A stretch of DNA of 64,000 nt from Phragmites australis. Taxonomy: Eukaryota; Streptophyta; Magnoliopsida; Poales; Poaceae. A model generated the notes under the pieces. That model made no database searches. It saw nothing but the letters and a program-made list of their open reading frames with translations, and was not told the DNA's origin. Below are positions 32,293 through 44,122 of the stretch, piece by piece. The stretch covers positions 126,501-190,500 of the forward strand of contig NC_084934.1 in NCBI RefSeq assembly GCF_958298935.1, given 5' to 3'. Made by a program: the position numbers and the translations under genes. Each line of letters begins with the position of its first letter. The first letter of the stretch is position 1.

Positions 32293-34800
32293 AAAGATGA
32301 TCAGTGTCTTGATGCCCTTCTTCAAGCTTCTCGGCGCTCACTCCACCAAGCCTCAATGGATCCCATATTGGTCCATGAGTTTGGGTGTAGAGAGGGTAGG
32401 TGTATCCTATTTGCTATACGTGACCATAGCCTTTTAACAGCCAGGCAGTCTCCAGATTGCGGACACACATTGGGCAGAAGTATTGGTTCTTACAATGGTG
32501 CAGTTGCAAGCGTTGTGATGTCCAAATTTGGTCCTGGATTAGAAGCCATGCATAAAATTTGCATTTGGGTGGCATCCAAACCTTCTAGAAGAGCTTTTTG
32601 TAGCTTTTTCTTGGCAAGCCCACAATTTGGACTTTGTATGCCGACTTTGTTGTATAGGAGCCATGCACCGTTAGTGTCTAGGTTATTGTGCCATCTGCTT
32701 CACTCAGCCGCACTTCACTAACCTTGTTCTAGAGTTGCACAAATTGTTCAATGAGGTGTGCGGTCAGGTTGTGGCGGAGATCATGAATCTAGTTGTTGTC
32801 TTATAGGGTGTTTGCAATTGTCTAATTTTTCCTTTTTGAGTGGGCGTATAAGTCGGAGCTAAATCTTTTGGGGCCTCCCCGTCTAGCCATCTAGGGCACC
32901 AGAACTGTGCCTTTTCTTCTATTTCCAAGGGCGATCTTAGTGCATGAGTGGAAAAAGGCCTTGTCTCCCGGGTCGTAGGGGATCGAGAATCCAATCCAAG
33001 GACTCTTTAGTCTAATCCACTCAAACCACATCCACTGGAGACAGAGTGATCGGCTGAATTTTTTAAGGTCTAGGACTTCTAGACCCCCTTTTTCTATCAG
33101 CCGACAGACTTTGTTCCATGCAACCTTACAAGCCCCCCACTACATTCCTCGGCTCCCACCCATATAAATCTCTGATGATATTTATCCAGCACTTTGTAGA
33201 ATTTTTTTGGGAGGCTTGATGGCAATGAGGAGGTAAGTTGGCAGGGAGGAGAGAACTGACTCACTAAGGCTAGTATTCCAGCCATAGTTAGGAGTTTCGA
33301 CTTCCAACCGGAGAGACATCGAGTAGCCTTATCTAGTATTATTTGCAGTTGCACTAGGCGCAGACGTCCTAAAGTTAGTGGCAACCCAAGGTATTGCATT
33401 GGGAATGTTGCCACTATCCCAGGGAACATCCCAAGGATCTCATCTAAGTCTTTGTGCTGGCTGCTAATAGCAGCGATAGATCTCTTCTGGAGGTTGACGT
33501 GTAGTCCGGTGGATTCTCCAAACTCCCGTAAGATAGTGAGTGCAGTTGCAAGCTCGCGCCCTACCGAGTTGAGGAAAAGCACTGCATCATCCACGTATAA
33601 AGGACAAACAGAGGAAAATCGAGCATCCTCATAGATAAGACAATCTCCCGACCTTAGTAGCTAAGTCCAAGATTCACTGCAACAGATCAATTGCTAGGAT
33701 GAAGAGGTAAGGCAACAGTGGAACCCCTGACGGAGACCATGTCTGTGCCTTAGAAACCGCCTTAGATAGAAGAATGGATGAAGACAAGGAGGCTAGCATG
33801 ATGGCTATCCAGTCATGCCAACGCATGCCAAATCCCCTTGCCTGCGGGAGTTCTAGGAGGTATTCCTAAGATACCAAGTCGAAAGCTTTTGTAATATCTA
33901 GCTTTAGCATTAAGGAGGGGGTCCTGCTACGATGATAGGCCCTTGCTCGATTTCGCACCAGCATAAAAATTGCCCTGAATGCATCTACCCTTAATGAAGG
34001 CGCTTTGAGAGCGAGAGATAAGGGGGTCAATATGTTTAGACAATCTAATAGCCAGCACTTTTGCTAGTAATTTGGCGAAGGAATGAATCAAATTGATTGG
34101 CTTAAAGTCATTTGCAGTGGTGGGGGCCTCCTTTGGTATCAAGGAGATTCTAGTGGTGTTTAGAATTCCAAAGGCTGCGCAGAGCAATTGTGGATGCACT
34201 GAGACCACCATCATGTCATCCTTTATGATTGGCCAAAAGACTTTGTAAGAGGTCCTAGTGAAACCATCAGGTCTGGGGGCCTTTTCTACCAACATTGCAA
34301 GAATAGCATTCCAGACTTCTTCCTCACTAAAGTCGCCTCAAGGTCTGGGTCATCAACCCGTGGGAGCTGGAGGAGGTTCTAGTTAATGGAGAGAGTTCAG
34401 TGTGGCTTGGTACCTAAGAGCTCCACATAATGGAGGTAGAGACCTGTTGCCTTGTCTTCATGGGACAAGGCAATTCCATGTTGAATGTGTAGCAAGTGAA
34501 TGAAATTCTTTTGCCTTCGCCCATTCATTTTTAGATGGAAGAAACGAGTATCATGTAGTCTAACTAAGAAGATATGTCGCGCCCTTTGACCTAACATCTG
34601 AATTTACCCACCCTGTCGAGATTTTGTTCTTGGGCTTTGCCACGGTAGTTGGTCCTGCTGTCACATCTCTTCACTCTATGGGTCTGGATGATCCTTAGGG
34701 TCTTGGAGACAATTCAGGCTCACAATGGATATCACTTCCCATTGAGCACATCAAATTTCTTGCCATTCTATTTTATTTGAACAGGAGACCACGAGGGAAT
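32293..34800 (-). mobile_element. LINE (L1-type) reverse-transcriptase relic
   Basis: Minus-strand fragments follow ORF2 order: 34597-34397 (RLHDTRFFHLKMNGRRQKN), 34295-33927 (KAPRPDGFTRTSYKVFWP, FKPINLIHSFAKLLAKVLA, QSAFIKGRCIQGNF), 33594-33097 (DDAVLFLNSVGRE, GLHVNLQKRS, QYLGLPLTLGR), then degenerate sequence to about 32300. These match the linker and reverse-transcriptase domains of plant non-LTR elements. Frameshifts and stops throughout show it is dead. No endonuclease domain or poly-A tail could be assigned. Confidence 0.85.
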
Positions 34801-34812
34801 CTCACATTGTAA

Positions 34813-35746
34813 GAGTATCTCCAGGAGAGTAGCCAAATTATACCCTCCATATCTCCATATGGAGTGCCCTCTAAAAAGATTCTCCCTCTATATATTTTCG
34901 CACTCCATCAAACTATCCATATTCCATCCTCCATATTCCACTCTCCTCTATTTTAGTAATATTCCACTGTTGATCAATTGCTTTTCCGTCGACCACAAGC
35001 AGTTGAGAATCACTTGGGATAAAATAGCTATTGATGCTAGTTCTATGATTAACAGCACACCAATAACTTAGCATTGCAACACAATTAATTGGCGGTTGGA
35101 GGATCCGACAGAGAGAGCAAGGGATCAGTGGGTGGCGGCGTTGTACTCGACGGAAATGCCTCGAATTTGTGGAGCAGTGAAAGGGAGGGAGGCCGATTGC
35201 ACCTCCAAGGTGGAAACGATCGTCGGTGGTCGGAGGATCACAGGGGAGGTCCCCGTCACCAGCTTGATGGTGACGGAGAGGAGCACCACCACCACTAGCA
35301 TGACTGAGGTGGTAGCAGCAGAGCCCTTTAACCGAGGCCCCTACCAAGCTAAGGAGAAGGAGGAAGATGGTGGAAAAAGGGCATGGTGTGTGAGGAGTTC
35401 TTTGGCCACGAGGAGGCAAGACCGGAGGGAGATGGAGATGGGCACAGGAGAGGCGCACACGCAGCATTGGGGGCTCAAGGCGAAGCCATGGAGGCTAGAG
35501 GGGAGCCAAGGCCGAGCGGCGAGGAGGCAGATGGTCGAGGGGATGGTGGCGGGAGCGCATGGAGGTGACTGCTGGTTGGAGGATGGCATAGAGGAGAGAT
35601 ATGCCAGATCTGGCATGCAGGAGGAGTTGAATGGCATGCCTGTCAAAATGGCATGGAGGATGAAAGCTATGATGAAGATCGTTTTTTGCTCATTTTGATG
35701 CTTGGTTCAGATGGAGGGTGTGGTGGCTACTCTCCTAGAGATGCTC
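34813..35746. mobile_element. Non-autonomous PIF/Harbinger-type element
   Basis: The ends are inverted: GAGTATCTCCAGGAGAGTAG at left and, reversed, GAGCATCTCTAGGAGAGTAG at right. They are flanked by the 3-bp duplication TAA (34810-34812 and 35747-35749), typical of PIF/Harbinger. The 934-bp body has no transposase. It contains an open, GC-rich, Arg/Glu-rich frame 35096-35698 (+) without a recognisable domain, which may be captured host sequence or chance. Confidence 0.82.
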
Positions 35747-36013
35747 TAAGAATGCTTTATTAAAAAGGACGGTAAAAGTGCACAAAGGAGAGTTGTACAA
35801 AAAGAAAAGGGACCAGAAAAAAGGAACATAAAGAAGGGAGGGGGGGGGGGGAAGCTATACAAGACTATGTAACCAGGCTGAAAACAGGGAGCTAAGGGGG
35901 GCCACGGTAAGGAACCTATATAACTGCATTATTCTCAGATTTTAATGAATCTAGTAGTACCTGTATGTTTATGTAGCCTAAGAAGATATGGCTATGCATA
36001 TTGTCTTAAACAG
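35747..36013. other. Spacer with a 12-G run before the sterol-oxidase 3' block
   Basis: A/G-rich sequence with poly-G at 35840-35851. It ends in a plausible splice acceptor (CAG, 36011-36013) of the sterol-oxidase relic. No frame. Confidence 0.4.
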
Positions 36014-36263
36014 GTCCGAATTCCATGACTACCTTTACCGTGTGCTCTACACCAAGTCGGGGAATTACTCATCGACTTTCATCTACATGGACTGGTGAGA
36101 GTTTGCTGATCATTTTTTTCCCTAAATTGCTTCACAAATGTTACTGTAACCGTCGATCGTTGAAGGAGCTGCTGTTCAAAGATATACTAGGTTGTTTGAA
36201 ACTGATAAAGATTACCGCAAGGTGAAGGCCCTGGAGGTGGAGAAACAAGGAAAGCATTTGTAA
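36014..36263 (+). pseudogene. SMO1: Sterol C4-methyl oxidase relic, last two exons
   Basis: Exon 36014-36094 reads EFHDYLYRVLYTKSGNYSST then FIYMDW, with a GTGAGA donor; exon 36191-36263 (after CTAG) reads LFETDKDYRKVKALEVEKQG and ends KHL, stop. Joined, they give the canonical SMO1 C-terminus in frame. The third histidine box, HDYHH in the family, is HDYLY here, so two iron ligands are lost. About 6.9 kb of LTR, LINE and Harbinger sequence separates this from the 5' block and the middle exons are missing, so the locus is a pseudogene rather than a gene with one large intron. Confidence 0.78.
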
Positions 36264-37089
36264 ATTGAGAATACTGCTCTCCTTGGTGGTGAGCTTTGAT
36301 CTGCTGTAGTGATGATACATTCATTCTTTTGGTGAAGCAACATGGTAGGCATGTTAGCTGCCGTTTCTTCATCTTCATTGGTAGATGCTGAAATGTGAAT
36401 ATGTGATGCCAGGAGCTTGTTCCTGCCATTCATTAGGCCAACAGCTAGAATGCAGTGAAGAAGAAAAGAAAAAGAGAAAAAGGAAACGGGCATGTCTGTT
36501 GTCACTGAATTGAATAAATTCCGTGAATGAAAGAATGAATCTATATAGATCATCCCAGCCAACGGCAATTAATACGTCTCTCAGTCTCAGGAGAGGCCAC
36601 GCCATCCGAAAATCATCAACTGTTTGATCCGTCGTTAACTCGATCTCAACCTTGTGCAACGTGCAATCCTTCCGCCTCACGTGACAGCAACTGAACAGAC
36701 GCACAGGGCATCCGAGCAGTCGCCATTCTGCAATGTCACTAAAACAAGCCACTGACTGTTTTCCAGAGTGACCGGAGTTTAATATGGATCTCACAGAAAA
36801 GAGACACCAAGGTCAACAACGAGTCACAGTGATGCAAAGTCTTTTCAGTTGTGTCATAATATAGGAGAATTTGATTGTGTTAATTTACAGATGTGCGATC
36901 GTACCACACTCTTTAAATCCTTCTGGAAACTTCCTTTTCTTAGCTATTTACAGCTGTATTCCTGATTTCACTCATTTCACCCATTTTTCCACGGAGTTAA
37001 CACAATTATACAAATTTTACGTACTTAACAATTAATCAAGGTTAACCGAGCAATAATTAATCAAGATGTTCATAAAATCACGAGAAAAT
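36264..37089. other. Downstream of the sterol-oxidase relic; no gene seen
   Basis: The first ~250 bases are probably the old 3' UTR. The rest is AT-rich with unrecognised minus-strand frames (36212-36794) lacking coding character. Confidence 0.35.
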
Positions 37090-37560
37090 ATGATATGTAT
37101 TTAGGAGGTATCACCGGTCACCGTAGATTCAATCTCCTCACATTTTAGTTCCTACAGAATTCTCAATTGGCCGTATCAGAAAAGAATCCATTCATCTCCG
37201 ACCTCCTTCCTCTCTCACCATTGCACCTGTATCCCGCTGCCATGGCGCCAAATGATTCGGCATTGTAGCTTAGGTAATACTATGTACATTTCAAGTGGCA
37301 GTCTATGACACCAAATCATTTGGCGCCGTGCTATCTTCATATATACGATGCTAAAGAGTCTAGCGCCGTTCTATGCCACATCAGCCAGCCCCTTCACGGT
37401 GCATCCTATGTGGCAACGGCACAACACCAATTCCTGTAGCGCCATGCCATGTACCTCCAACGCCAAAACATTTGGCGTCCTAGGAAGGGTACATCCATGT
37501 AAAACTTTTTTCTAGAGGTACTATTTGCAAATAAGTTTTAAGAAAGGACAAAAAGCAAAA
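37090..37560. repeat. Transposon-like repeat with GGCGCCAAATGATT palindromes
   Basis: The motif (T)GGCGCCAAATGATT or its reverse (AATCATTTGGCGCC) occurs near 37244 and 37312, with relaxed copies near 37450-37480. The flank CTATTTGCAAATAAGTTTTA (about 37522) resembles MULE-type termini with plant-mobile-domain cargo that I know from grasses. Borders and target duplication were not found. Confidence 0.4.
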
Positions 37561-37799
37561 ATTCCATATATATATATATATATATGTGCATGCAGTGCAA
37601 TATAATGCATGCGTGATGTTTAATTTACATAATTACATATGTCGGTCGTCAATGGACCCTTAAGTGTTTATCTCTGCTATTTAAAAAATACGAAGTTTTC
37701 TCACATCAGGGAGGACGTCCTGCCTCCACGTTATATAATCTACTCCTAAACTTCGCAAAATTTACCCACCCATCACCAAATCCCCCTCCCCACGCCGCC

Positions 37800-38100
37800 G
37801 CCGCCGCATCCTCTATAGCCTTTGCCTTGGCACCGCGCTCCTCGTCTTCGTCATCTCTGCGCTTGTCCAGCTCATCTCCCTAACACCGCATCCTCCCCCA
37901 AACCTTCGCCGCACGCTGCTCTGTCATCATAAACGATGGAAGCACCGATACTCGGGCCCACGTCTTCGCCACGGAGCCCGACTGGCGCTCGGATCTAGCA
38001 AGCTAAGCCGTGATGCACGTCTCCCTTAGGCTCTCGTCCTTCGCCGGCGAGCCGGCGCGTGTGGGGGAGTCGCTACAACCACTGATTGAGTTCATGAACC
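37800..38100 (+). pseudogene. Apyrase (GDA1/CD39) N-terminal fragment
   Basis: Reading from about 37805: a basic stretch, then a membrane anchor (LYSLCLGTALLVFVISALVQ). After a one-base shift comes VIINDGSTDTRAHVF (apyrase conserved region 1, normally DxGSTGTR; here NDGSTDTR), an in-frame TAA (38004-38006), then LRLSSFAGEPARVGESLQP. Apyrases hydrolyse nucleoside tri- and diphosphates in the Golgi or outside the cell. Downstream exons (regions 2-5) are not recognisable, so this is a captured or decayed 5' fragment. The adjacent MULE-like repeat suggests transposon capture, which is inference. Confidence 0.6.
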
Positions 38101-40248
38101 ATGATGAGCCACTATCGCGCCGACGCCATGTCCTTCACACATGACGACTGCTTCGCGCAGGCGACGACGCCCTGGTCTGCCCACGCAACGAGGCCCTGTT
38201 CCGCCCGTGCGATGATGCCTCTGCTACCCTGGTGAGAGACCACCGTGCGGACACCCTATCCCGTACGTATAACTACTTCTTATGTTATTTCTAGGTATTT
38301 TTATTATGTGCATGCAACATTTTTTATGAAATATCCAAGTGATTAAGCTACTGTATGATTATTGTATTTGTTTTACATAAGTAGAAAATTGATGAATTTG
38401 CTAATGATTTATCATTTTCTCCTCTCTTTTTTCACTTGCTGGAGATGGTGATGCTTGTTGCACACCGCATGATGCATGCCGAGGCCCGCTCCAAAGTTCA
38501 TCTGCTTCGGTTTCATGGGAGGAGTTGCTGACCTCCGATCAAATGCCCACGTACATCAGGAACTAGCACAAATCCACAATGGCCATGTGATCTACAACAG
38601 TACTTTCAATTTCACTATTTGCTGTGTAAATCCTTGTAAGATTACAACTCATCCTTGTGTATTACAGGAAGAAAATTCTCTTCTTGCTATGATCAGATGC
38701 ATGTTTCGGCGCTAATTGCTTAATCATATTCAGTTCGGGCCTCTGATTTAGCTGGTGCCGTTCCCCTTGATCTGGAGCTCTATGTAACTGATTGACTTTT
38801 CTAAATATCAAATCTACTCTGATCCTTCCTGATGGAGTGGGTTTCCAATTTCTTATTCCTTTGGGTCACTATGTGATATTTTTCTGGTTTAGGTGGATGC
38901 AACAAGTAACTTTGCTGAAAATTTACATGCAGTTGGAGGAGAGAAGAATCTTGAAAGCTTGAACTGCTCTATGAAGTAGATACATTCTTATTTCCTTGGA
39001 TTTGTGGCCTCAAAATCATATGGCATCTCATTTTGTATCATGTGGATGTACGAACAAGCTCCTATGATTAAAAAATGGATTCATAGCAAGCTGTAAGTAC
39101 ATATCTATCAAGCACCATAGTATGAACAAAAATTATTTTCTTTCGGTTAATCTTCCTCCTCATAGCACTACAGTTCGTTCTGATTTTCTGGTTATTATGA
39201 GCAACATGTGACCGCAAACTTGTTGGGAACATTGATCATTTCGGAGCAGCCCAACCATTCAAGTTTGGAATCTATATGCTCGTGTTCGGATGCAATATGT
39301 TTTGATTTCTATATTCTTGGCCAAACACAACGTTACTTATGGACATTGATTTGATCTTTATTTTAATTTTACTAAAATGCTTGCAGTATACGGGTAGCAC
39401 ATGGAGCCGATGAAAAGCTAACCACATAGGACTTATGCATCGAGTCACCTTACTGGGAGGGACATCAATCTGGCAGGACGGGAATCTCTGTCCCGGCCCG
39501 CGATGACCGTGTCTTCCCCTTGTACTAATTGCCTCGTTGAACCGCCCGCTTGTCGGCATCCATTCCACTTCCAGTGCTCTCGATCGATCTGTGTGCATGT
39601 GGGTGGGCCTCGCCTTTCCATTTTTCATCCACGAGTGTGGTACGTAGTCGTCCCCGGCGTGCGCTTTCAGAACAAGCGTGTTCGCGCGTTGCGTCCTTGG
39701 GGCTCACTTTTTCTTTTGGACCTACGTACGTCTTTTTTTTTTTCCCCTTCAAGATTGACAAATCAATCAGTGACCATTAGTGAATCGTAATCCATATATA
39801 TGTACACGCACTAAGCATCGGGTGTGCATACTTCCTCTCTAATAGACGATGTTTAAAAAGATATATGTGCATCTTAAAAATATATATATTTTACTTATAA
39901 AGAAGTATACACATTGCAGAAAATAGTACATACATCTCGTACTACTTTCTTAAATGTATAGATACAGAAAAACTAATTTGTACTCCCGGCTCGATCTATA
40001 ATTGTTCATGTTATAACTAAAGTATATACTACTTTATAAGATGTATATGCTATTTTCTGATATGTATATATTATTTTCTGAGATGTATATACTTCTTTAT
40101 AAGTGAAATATATATTTTTTCTGATATATATATAATATATAAATATACTACTTTTAAGATATATATACTCCTTTCTGAACACCCATTAGAAGAGGAATAT
40201 ATACACCTGAAAGTACATAAAAGGCTTATATATAACCAGATGAGAGTT
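38101..40248. other. Intergenic, possibly decayed exon pieces; AT-rich to the right
   Basis: A 79-codon frame at 38476-38715 (+, starting MPRPAPKFICFGFMGG) is flanked by splice-like sites, but I do not recognise it. 38900-39100 has further exon-like pieces. 39800-40160 is composed of TATATA/TTCTGAGATGTATAT-type repeats. No gene can be called. Confidence 0.3.
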
Positions 40249-41762
40249 CATTAGAACCAGTAGTGGTATATTGCCACCGGCTCGTGGCATCAACCGACAG
40301 TGATATATGCTTTATCACAGCCAGTGCTAGCCCACAAACCGTCAATAATACATCATTGTCGGTTCATGACTGTAACTACAAAAGAAGTTCTTGATTGCAC
40401 TAAGAAATATGATTACACTAAGAAATAATACCGTGATCAATTACAAAATAAATAATTAAGGTTATGATTAAAAAAAAGTTCTGGATTACACAAAAACCAA
40501 CATTCGTATTGCAAAAGATCGAGTAAGCCGATGCTATACTACCTACTCCTATACTAGCTTACGCTTCTTCGATAGCGGGCTGTTATCGTCTGACGATGAT
40601 GACGACTTCTCGAGCTCGTCCCAATCAATGCTATCACCATCGTCGCTGTCGACAGGACTTCTAGTGGTGATGACGACAGCCTTCTCCACCTCCTCCTCAT
40701 TAGCGCCATCATTGTTGTCGATAATGATGGGGTCATCAGGACCTTCAGAGGCAATGGATGCCTCATCCTCCTCCTACTGGGAGCTCATCCCAGTCAATGC
40801 TACCACCATCGTCATCATCGCTGGTGACAATAGCCTCCTTCTCCTTGTCATCATCGCTGGAGGCCTCAAAGCTGGCTTCCTTGTCATTATAGGAGGATGC
40901 ATCATCTTCGATGCTAACCTTATTCTCATTGGTCAAGCCCTCGAGGTTGATCATGCCCTACTCCTTCTCCTCCTTGGTGGAGGAGTCTTCGGAGCTGACC
41001 GCCTACTCCTCCTCTTCGGAGGACGCATCGTCCTCCATGCAAGTCTTGTCCTCCTCCGAGCTCATCATAGGGCAGAATAGGGGCGGAGTGCTCTCCATTA
41101 AGTGTTGCTAGTACTCATTGTGCGGGAGGAGGAGAGTCATCGGAGGAGAAGGAGAGGTCATTGGAGGAGGTCAACATTGTCTCCTACTCCTCCGATGACG
41201 ATGATGGCGATGAAGGAGAGGCCGGAGGTGGAGGAGGAGTGACAAGTGGTAGCGGTGGAGGACGAGAGGCCATGATGATGATGGTGGCATAGCTAGCTAG
41301 GAACGTTTTGAAGTGGAGGAATAGGAGCGGGCAATTGTAATAGTCGTTCACGGAAGATGAATGGGCACCACACAATTTTAATGCCGCGAAAGACAAAGGG
41401 GCGTGCAAGAGTCACGAAAGGGGTAGTTGTATTTTAGTCTCACTACTAGTTATTCACAATTTGCATCCCTACTCATCGCAGTCTAGTTATTATGTGGTTT
41501 GGATTTAATATTAAATTTGACTACTAGTTATTTGCAATTTGCATCCCTACTCGTCGCAACCTGCTACCTTTGCTATCCTTTAGTACCACACTACCTATCG
41601 AGGAATGACTTGCATGCTTTATAAACCTCTGCTCCGACTTCTATAATTGAAGGGTTTCATTAAGCTTGCAGTGGTTGGGAATGTACAAGTGGCTTTCCTA
41701 GCCTTGCAGCACAAGTACTCCTTTTTCAATTTATGTTGATAGTATCACTACTGGTTCTAGTT
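40249..41762. mobile_element. CACTA-type element with acidic low-complexity interior
   Basis: The two ends are inverted copies of the terminus CACTAGAACCAGTAGTG (left reads CATTAGAACC..., right end reversed AACTAGAACC...; one mutation in each first five bases). Subterminal motifs of the CACTGTCGGTT/AGTGATAG kind follow on both sides. The interior (40554-41400) encodes, in minus frames, Pro/Ser-rich and Asp/Glu-rich runs starting MASRPPPLPLVTPPPP at 41271, with stops. No transposase. Similar AGTGATAG motifs continue to 41910, so the right border is uncertain. Confidence 0.5.
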
Positions 41763-41929
41763 ACCAACTAATAGTGATAGACTATCACTGATGCCTTAAT
41801 TCCCGCACCCCATGAGTTAATACTATCACTACCGCTTGTAGTTGTGAATTGACAGTGATAGTCTATCACTGTTAGTTGGTTACTTGATCTGGTAGTGATA
41901 TTATCGTTGCCTTATATAACTCTCAGCCC

Positions 41930-42139
41930 TTCTTCAAAATGCCTCGGCTCCCGACCCACGCCGTTCAACCTCCTTAACATCTTGGAGCCACCACCACCTT
42001 GTCATCTACCCCGACGCTGGCCTCCTCCACACCGATGCCTCAACTCCTGCCCCGTGCCACCATCGATCTCCACAACACCGATGCCACCATGCCTCCTAGC
42101 CTCCTCCACACCGATGTCTCGGCTATCGCTCTACACCAC
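41930..42139. repeat. Pro/Thr-coding C-rich minisatellite, left half
   Basis: Degenerate units of the type CCTCCTCCACACCGATGCC repeat about every 40-60 bases. The retrotransposon at 42140-51080 is inserted in it; the right half continues at 51081. Confidence 0.5.
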
Positions 42140-42320
42140 TGTCGGTGTATTCAGAACCAGGGGTCCCTAAGTCCCGAGACCAGGCCGGCCATCCGCCACA
42201 TGTCACCACCCTGCAAGGTAAGAAGAAGCTAAGTCCCGGGAGAAGGTGCTCGGGGCCGCCGCCTCTGGTTCCCGAGCACCCTAGTTCCCCGATGATCCGC
42301 AGAGCCCAAATACCAAGAAG

Positions 42321-42685
42321 GAAGTGCTCGGGAGAGAGTGCTCGGGGCTGCACGTGGCAGCCCCCGAGGACTCGGTGCCCCGAAGGTCCCACCGAAGTGC
42401 TCGGGAGAGAGTGCTCGGGGCTGCACGTGGCAGCCCCCGAGGACTCGGTGCCCCGAAGGTCCCACCGAAGTGCTCGGGAGAGAGTGCTCGGGGCTGCACG
42501 TGGCAGCCCCCGAGGACTCGGTGCCCCGAAGGTCCCACCGAAGTGCTCGGGAGAGAGTGCTCGGGGCTGCACGTGGCAGCCCCCGAGGACTCGGTTCCCC
42601 GAAGGTCCCACCGAAGTGCTCGGGAGAGAGTGCTCGGGGCTGCACGTGGCAGCCCCCGAGGACTCGGTTCCCCGAAGGTTCGCGC
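42321..42685. repeat. 73-bp tandem repeat, 5 copies, G-box palindrome
   Basis: Each unit starts GAAGTGCTCGGGAGAGAG and holds a hairpin with arms TCGGGGCTGC and GCAGCCCCCGA around the centre, which reads GCACGTGGC. That centre contains the G-box CACGTG at 42351, 42424, 42497, 42570 and 42643. Units differ only by GGTGCC/GGTTCC near the end. Confidence 0.95.
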
Positions 42686-43170
42686 AAGATCATTCGACGA
42701 CCCGAAGGGTCCCGTCGTCAGGGTGTCATCCAGTCAAAGGCCCAATGCCGCATTTAATAGGCACGCGCGGCCTGACATCCTGACATCCTGACATTCTCAG
42801 CTGCCCACGCCCCAGTGTCAGACCCTGCCATGCACTGGCAGGGGGGCGTGGGTCCATTAAATGCACGAGTCCCGTCCCGTTTCATCCGGGTGCCTCGGGA
42901 TAACGTTGCCAAGATCGAAGCGCTCCGTCTGCCACCCTGCCATGGCGGAAGAACAAGACAGGGTGGGCGCACCGGACACCTCTGAGGCTGCCCGGCGGGC
43001 CCCCTTTATGGCGCCCGAGGGCTTCCACAGTGGCGGGTGGTCGAATGCGCGCCGCATTTCTCCACCGCCCCTGTCACTTCGCCAAGACGAAATGATTACG
43101 CCTTTCTCTATGGCACCTTGGCATTCGCATCCCCTCTTTCCCATTCAGGATATGTTGAGGTCGGCGCGCC

Positions 43171-43178
43171 TATAAAAG
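43171..43178 (+). promoter_or_regulatory. TATA box of the 5' LTR
   Basis: TATAAAAG preceded by GGCGCGCC and followed by GAAAGGATGGAG. This is the only good TATA in the LTR and sits downstream of the G-box array, as expected for enhancer then core promoter. Confidence 0.7.
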
Positions 43179-43575
43179 GAAAGGATGGAGAACACGTAAA
43201 AGGGAGACCGGAAGTGTGTGAAGAAGAGGACGCAGACGCTCGAACCAGCTCAAGCCAAGCTAGAACACGAGAGCCTCAAGCCCTTTGTAAACGGCTCTCC
43301 CCTTGGAACCAGATACATCCTTGAAGAATTCCCTTCAAGGATAAATATAGCGCTCACACAGGAGTAGGGTGTTACGCCTCCGTGCGGCCCGAACCTGTCT
43401 AAACCCCGGTGCACCCATTTTTCTCGCATTAGGGCGATCATCTCCCACCAGCCATCGCATTTGTTTCCGTTCCCGCTTATTTCCCAAACAAGCTTTTCCA
43501 GGATCATCCCCCCGGCCGAATCTCTAAAAAGGGGTCTCTCGGGATCCCTACGACAGGAGTTCACCCTCCGACAGC

Positions 43576-43593
43576 TGGCGCGCCAGGTAGGGG
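43576..43593 (+). promoter_or_regulatory. Primer binding site
   Basis: TGGCGCGCCAGGTAGGGG begins two bases after the LTR end. A TGG start fits complementarity to a tRNA 3' CCA. I cannot name the tRNA with certainty. Confidence 0.7.
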
Positions 43594-43639
43594 GGAATAT
43601 CCCTGGATTGTTTGTTTCACTTTTTTTTTCCAGGAAAAG

Positions 43640-44122
43640 ATGGCCGGTGGGCACCGTCTCCAGCGTTCCGGCTCCACTTCCAGTGACGGAGCACTGCCTG
43701 ACGCCCGAGAGAGCCCCGTCGCTGCTGCGTACCAGCGGCAGCCGCCATCCACGTGCGCGGTTTTTCCCGCTCAAGGGGATCAAGGCGCTGGGCCCATCAG
43801 GGCCACCGCCGCCGCTGCCGACGTACTTTCTGACCCCCAGCAGGTGGTCGGAACCCCGGCCGCTAGGTCCGCCTCTGGACCACGTCAGGTGCCGCCTCGG
43901 CGCAGGCTCGCTTTCAGCGAGGCCAGCCCAGGGAGCGCGCTGCTTGCAGCACATGCTCTCCTCAGGCACCCGCCCGTTCAGGCCACGCCAAACACTCCGG
44001 AAGGCCGGTGGATACAAGATGTCATCGCTTTGGTCGGCACTGCTCGTCGCCAGGTGCAGGTCGGGAGTCCTCGCGCCACTTCTCAGCAAGGCCGGGGGCT
44101 TCTCCCCGCCCGAGCAGTCTGA
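43640..44122 (+). pseudogene. Truncated gag N-terminus of the retrotransposon
   Basis: A 160-codon frame starting MAGGHRLQRSGSTSSDG, just after the primer site. RRRLAFSEASPGSALLAAHA then LLRHPPVQATPNTP matches the N-terminal leader of gag in grass Ty3/gypsy elements. The frame ends in a 34-bp tandem duplication (44088-44121 and 44122-44155) before any capsid or zinc-knuckle region, so no functional gag is made. Confidence 0.65.

Larger units (their letters stand above)
42140..43573 (+). repeat. 5' LTR
   Basis: It contains five copies of the 73-bp G-box repeat (42321-42685), a TATA box at 43171, and a conserved 3' part with TTCACCCTCCGACA at the end. It is related to the solo LTR at 1266-2711 and the partial LTR at 63650. 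Confidence 0.95.

Noticed and set aside
28799..36263. A working sterol oxidase gene with one giant intron
   Set aside because: Middle exons are absent, the first block degenerates after HSVHHE, and the last histidine box is changed to HDYLY.
38476..38715. Small gene starting MPRPAPKFICFG
   Set aside because: No recognisable domain, no convincing promoter or homology that I can recall, and it lies among decayed sequence; left as part of the intergenic description.
42123..42791. Many 85-212-codon frames on both strands over the LTR arrays (also 49403-50297 and 1259-1893)
   Set aside because: They are translations of the GC-rich tandem repeat in every frame; 73 is not a multiple of three, so each frame cycles through the same peptides. 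No family resemblance.
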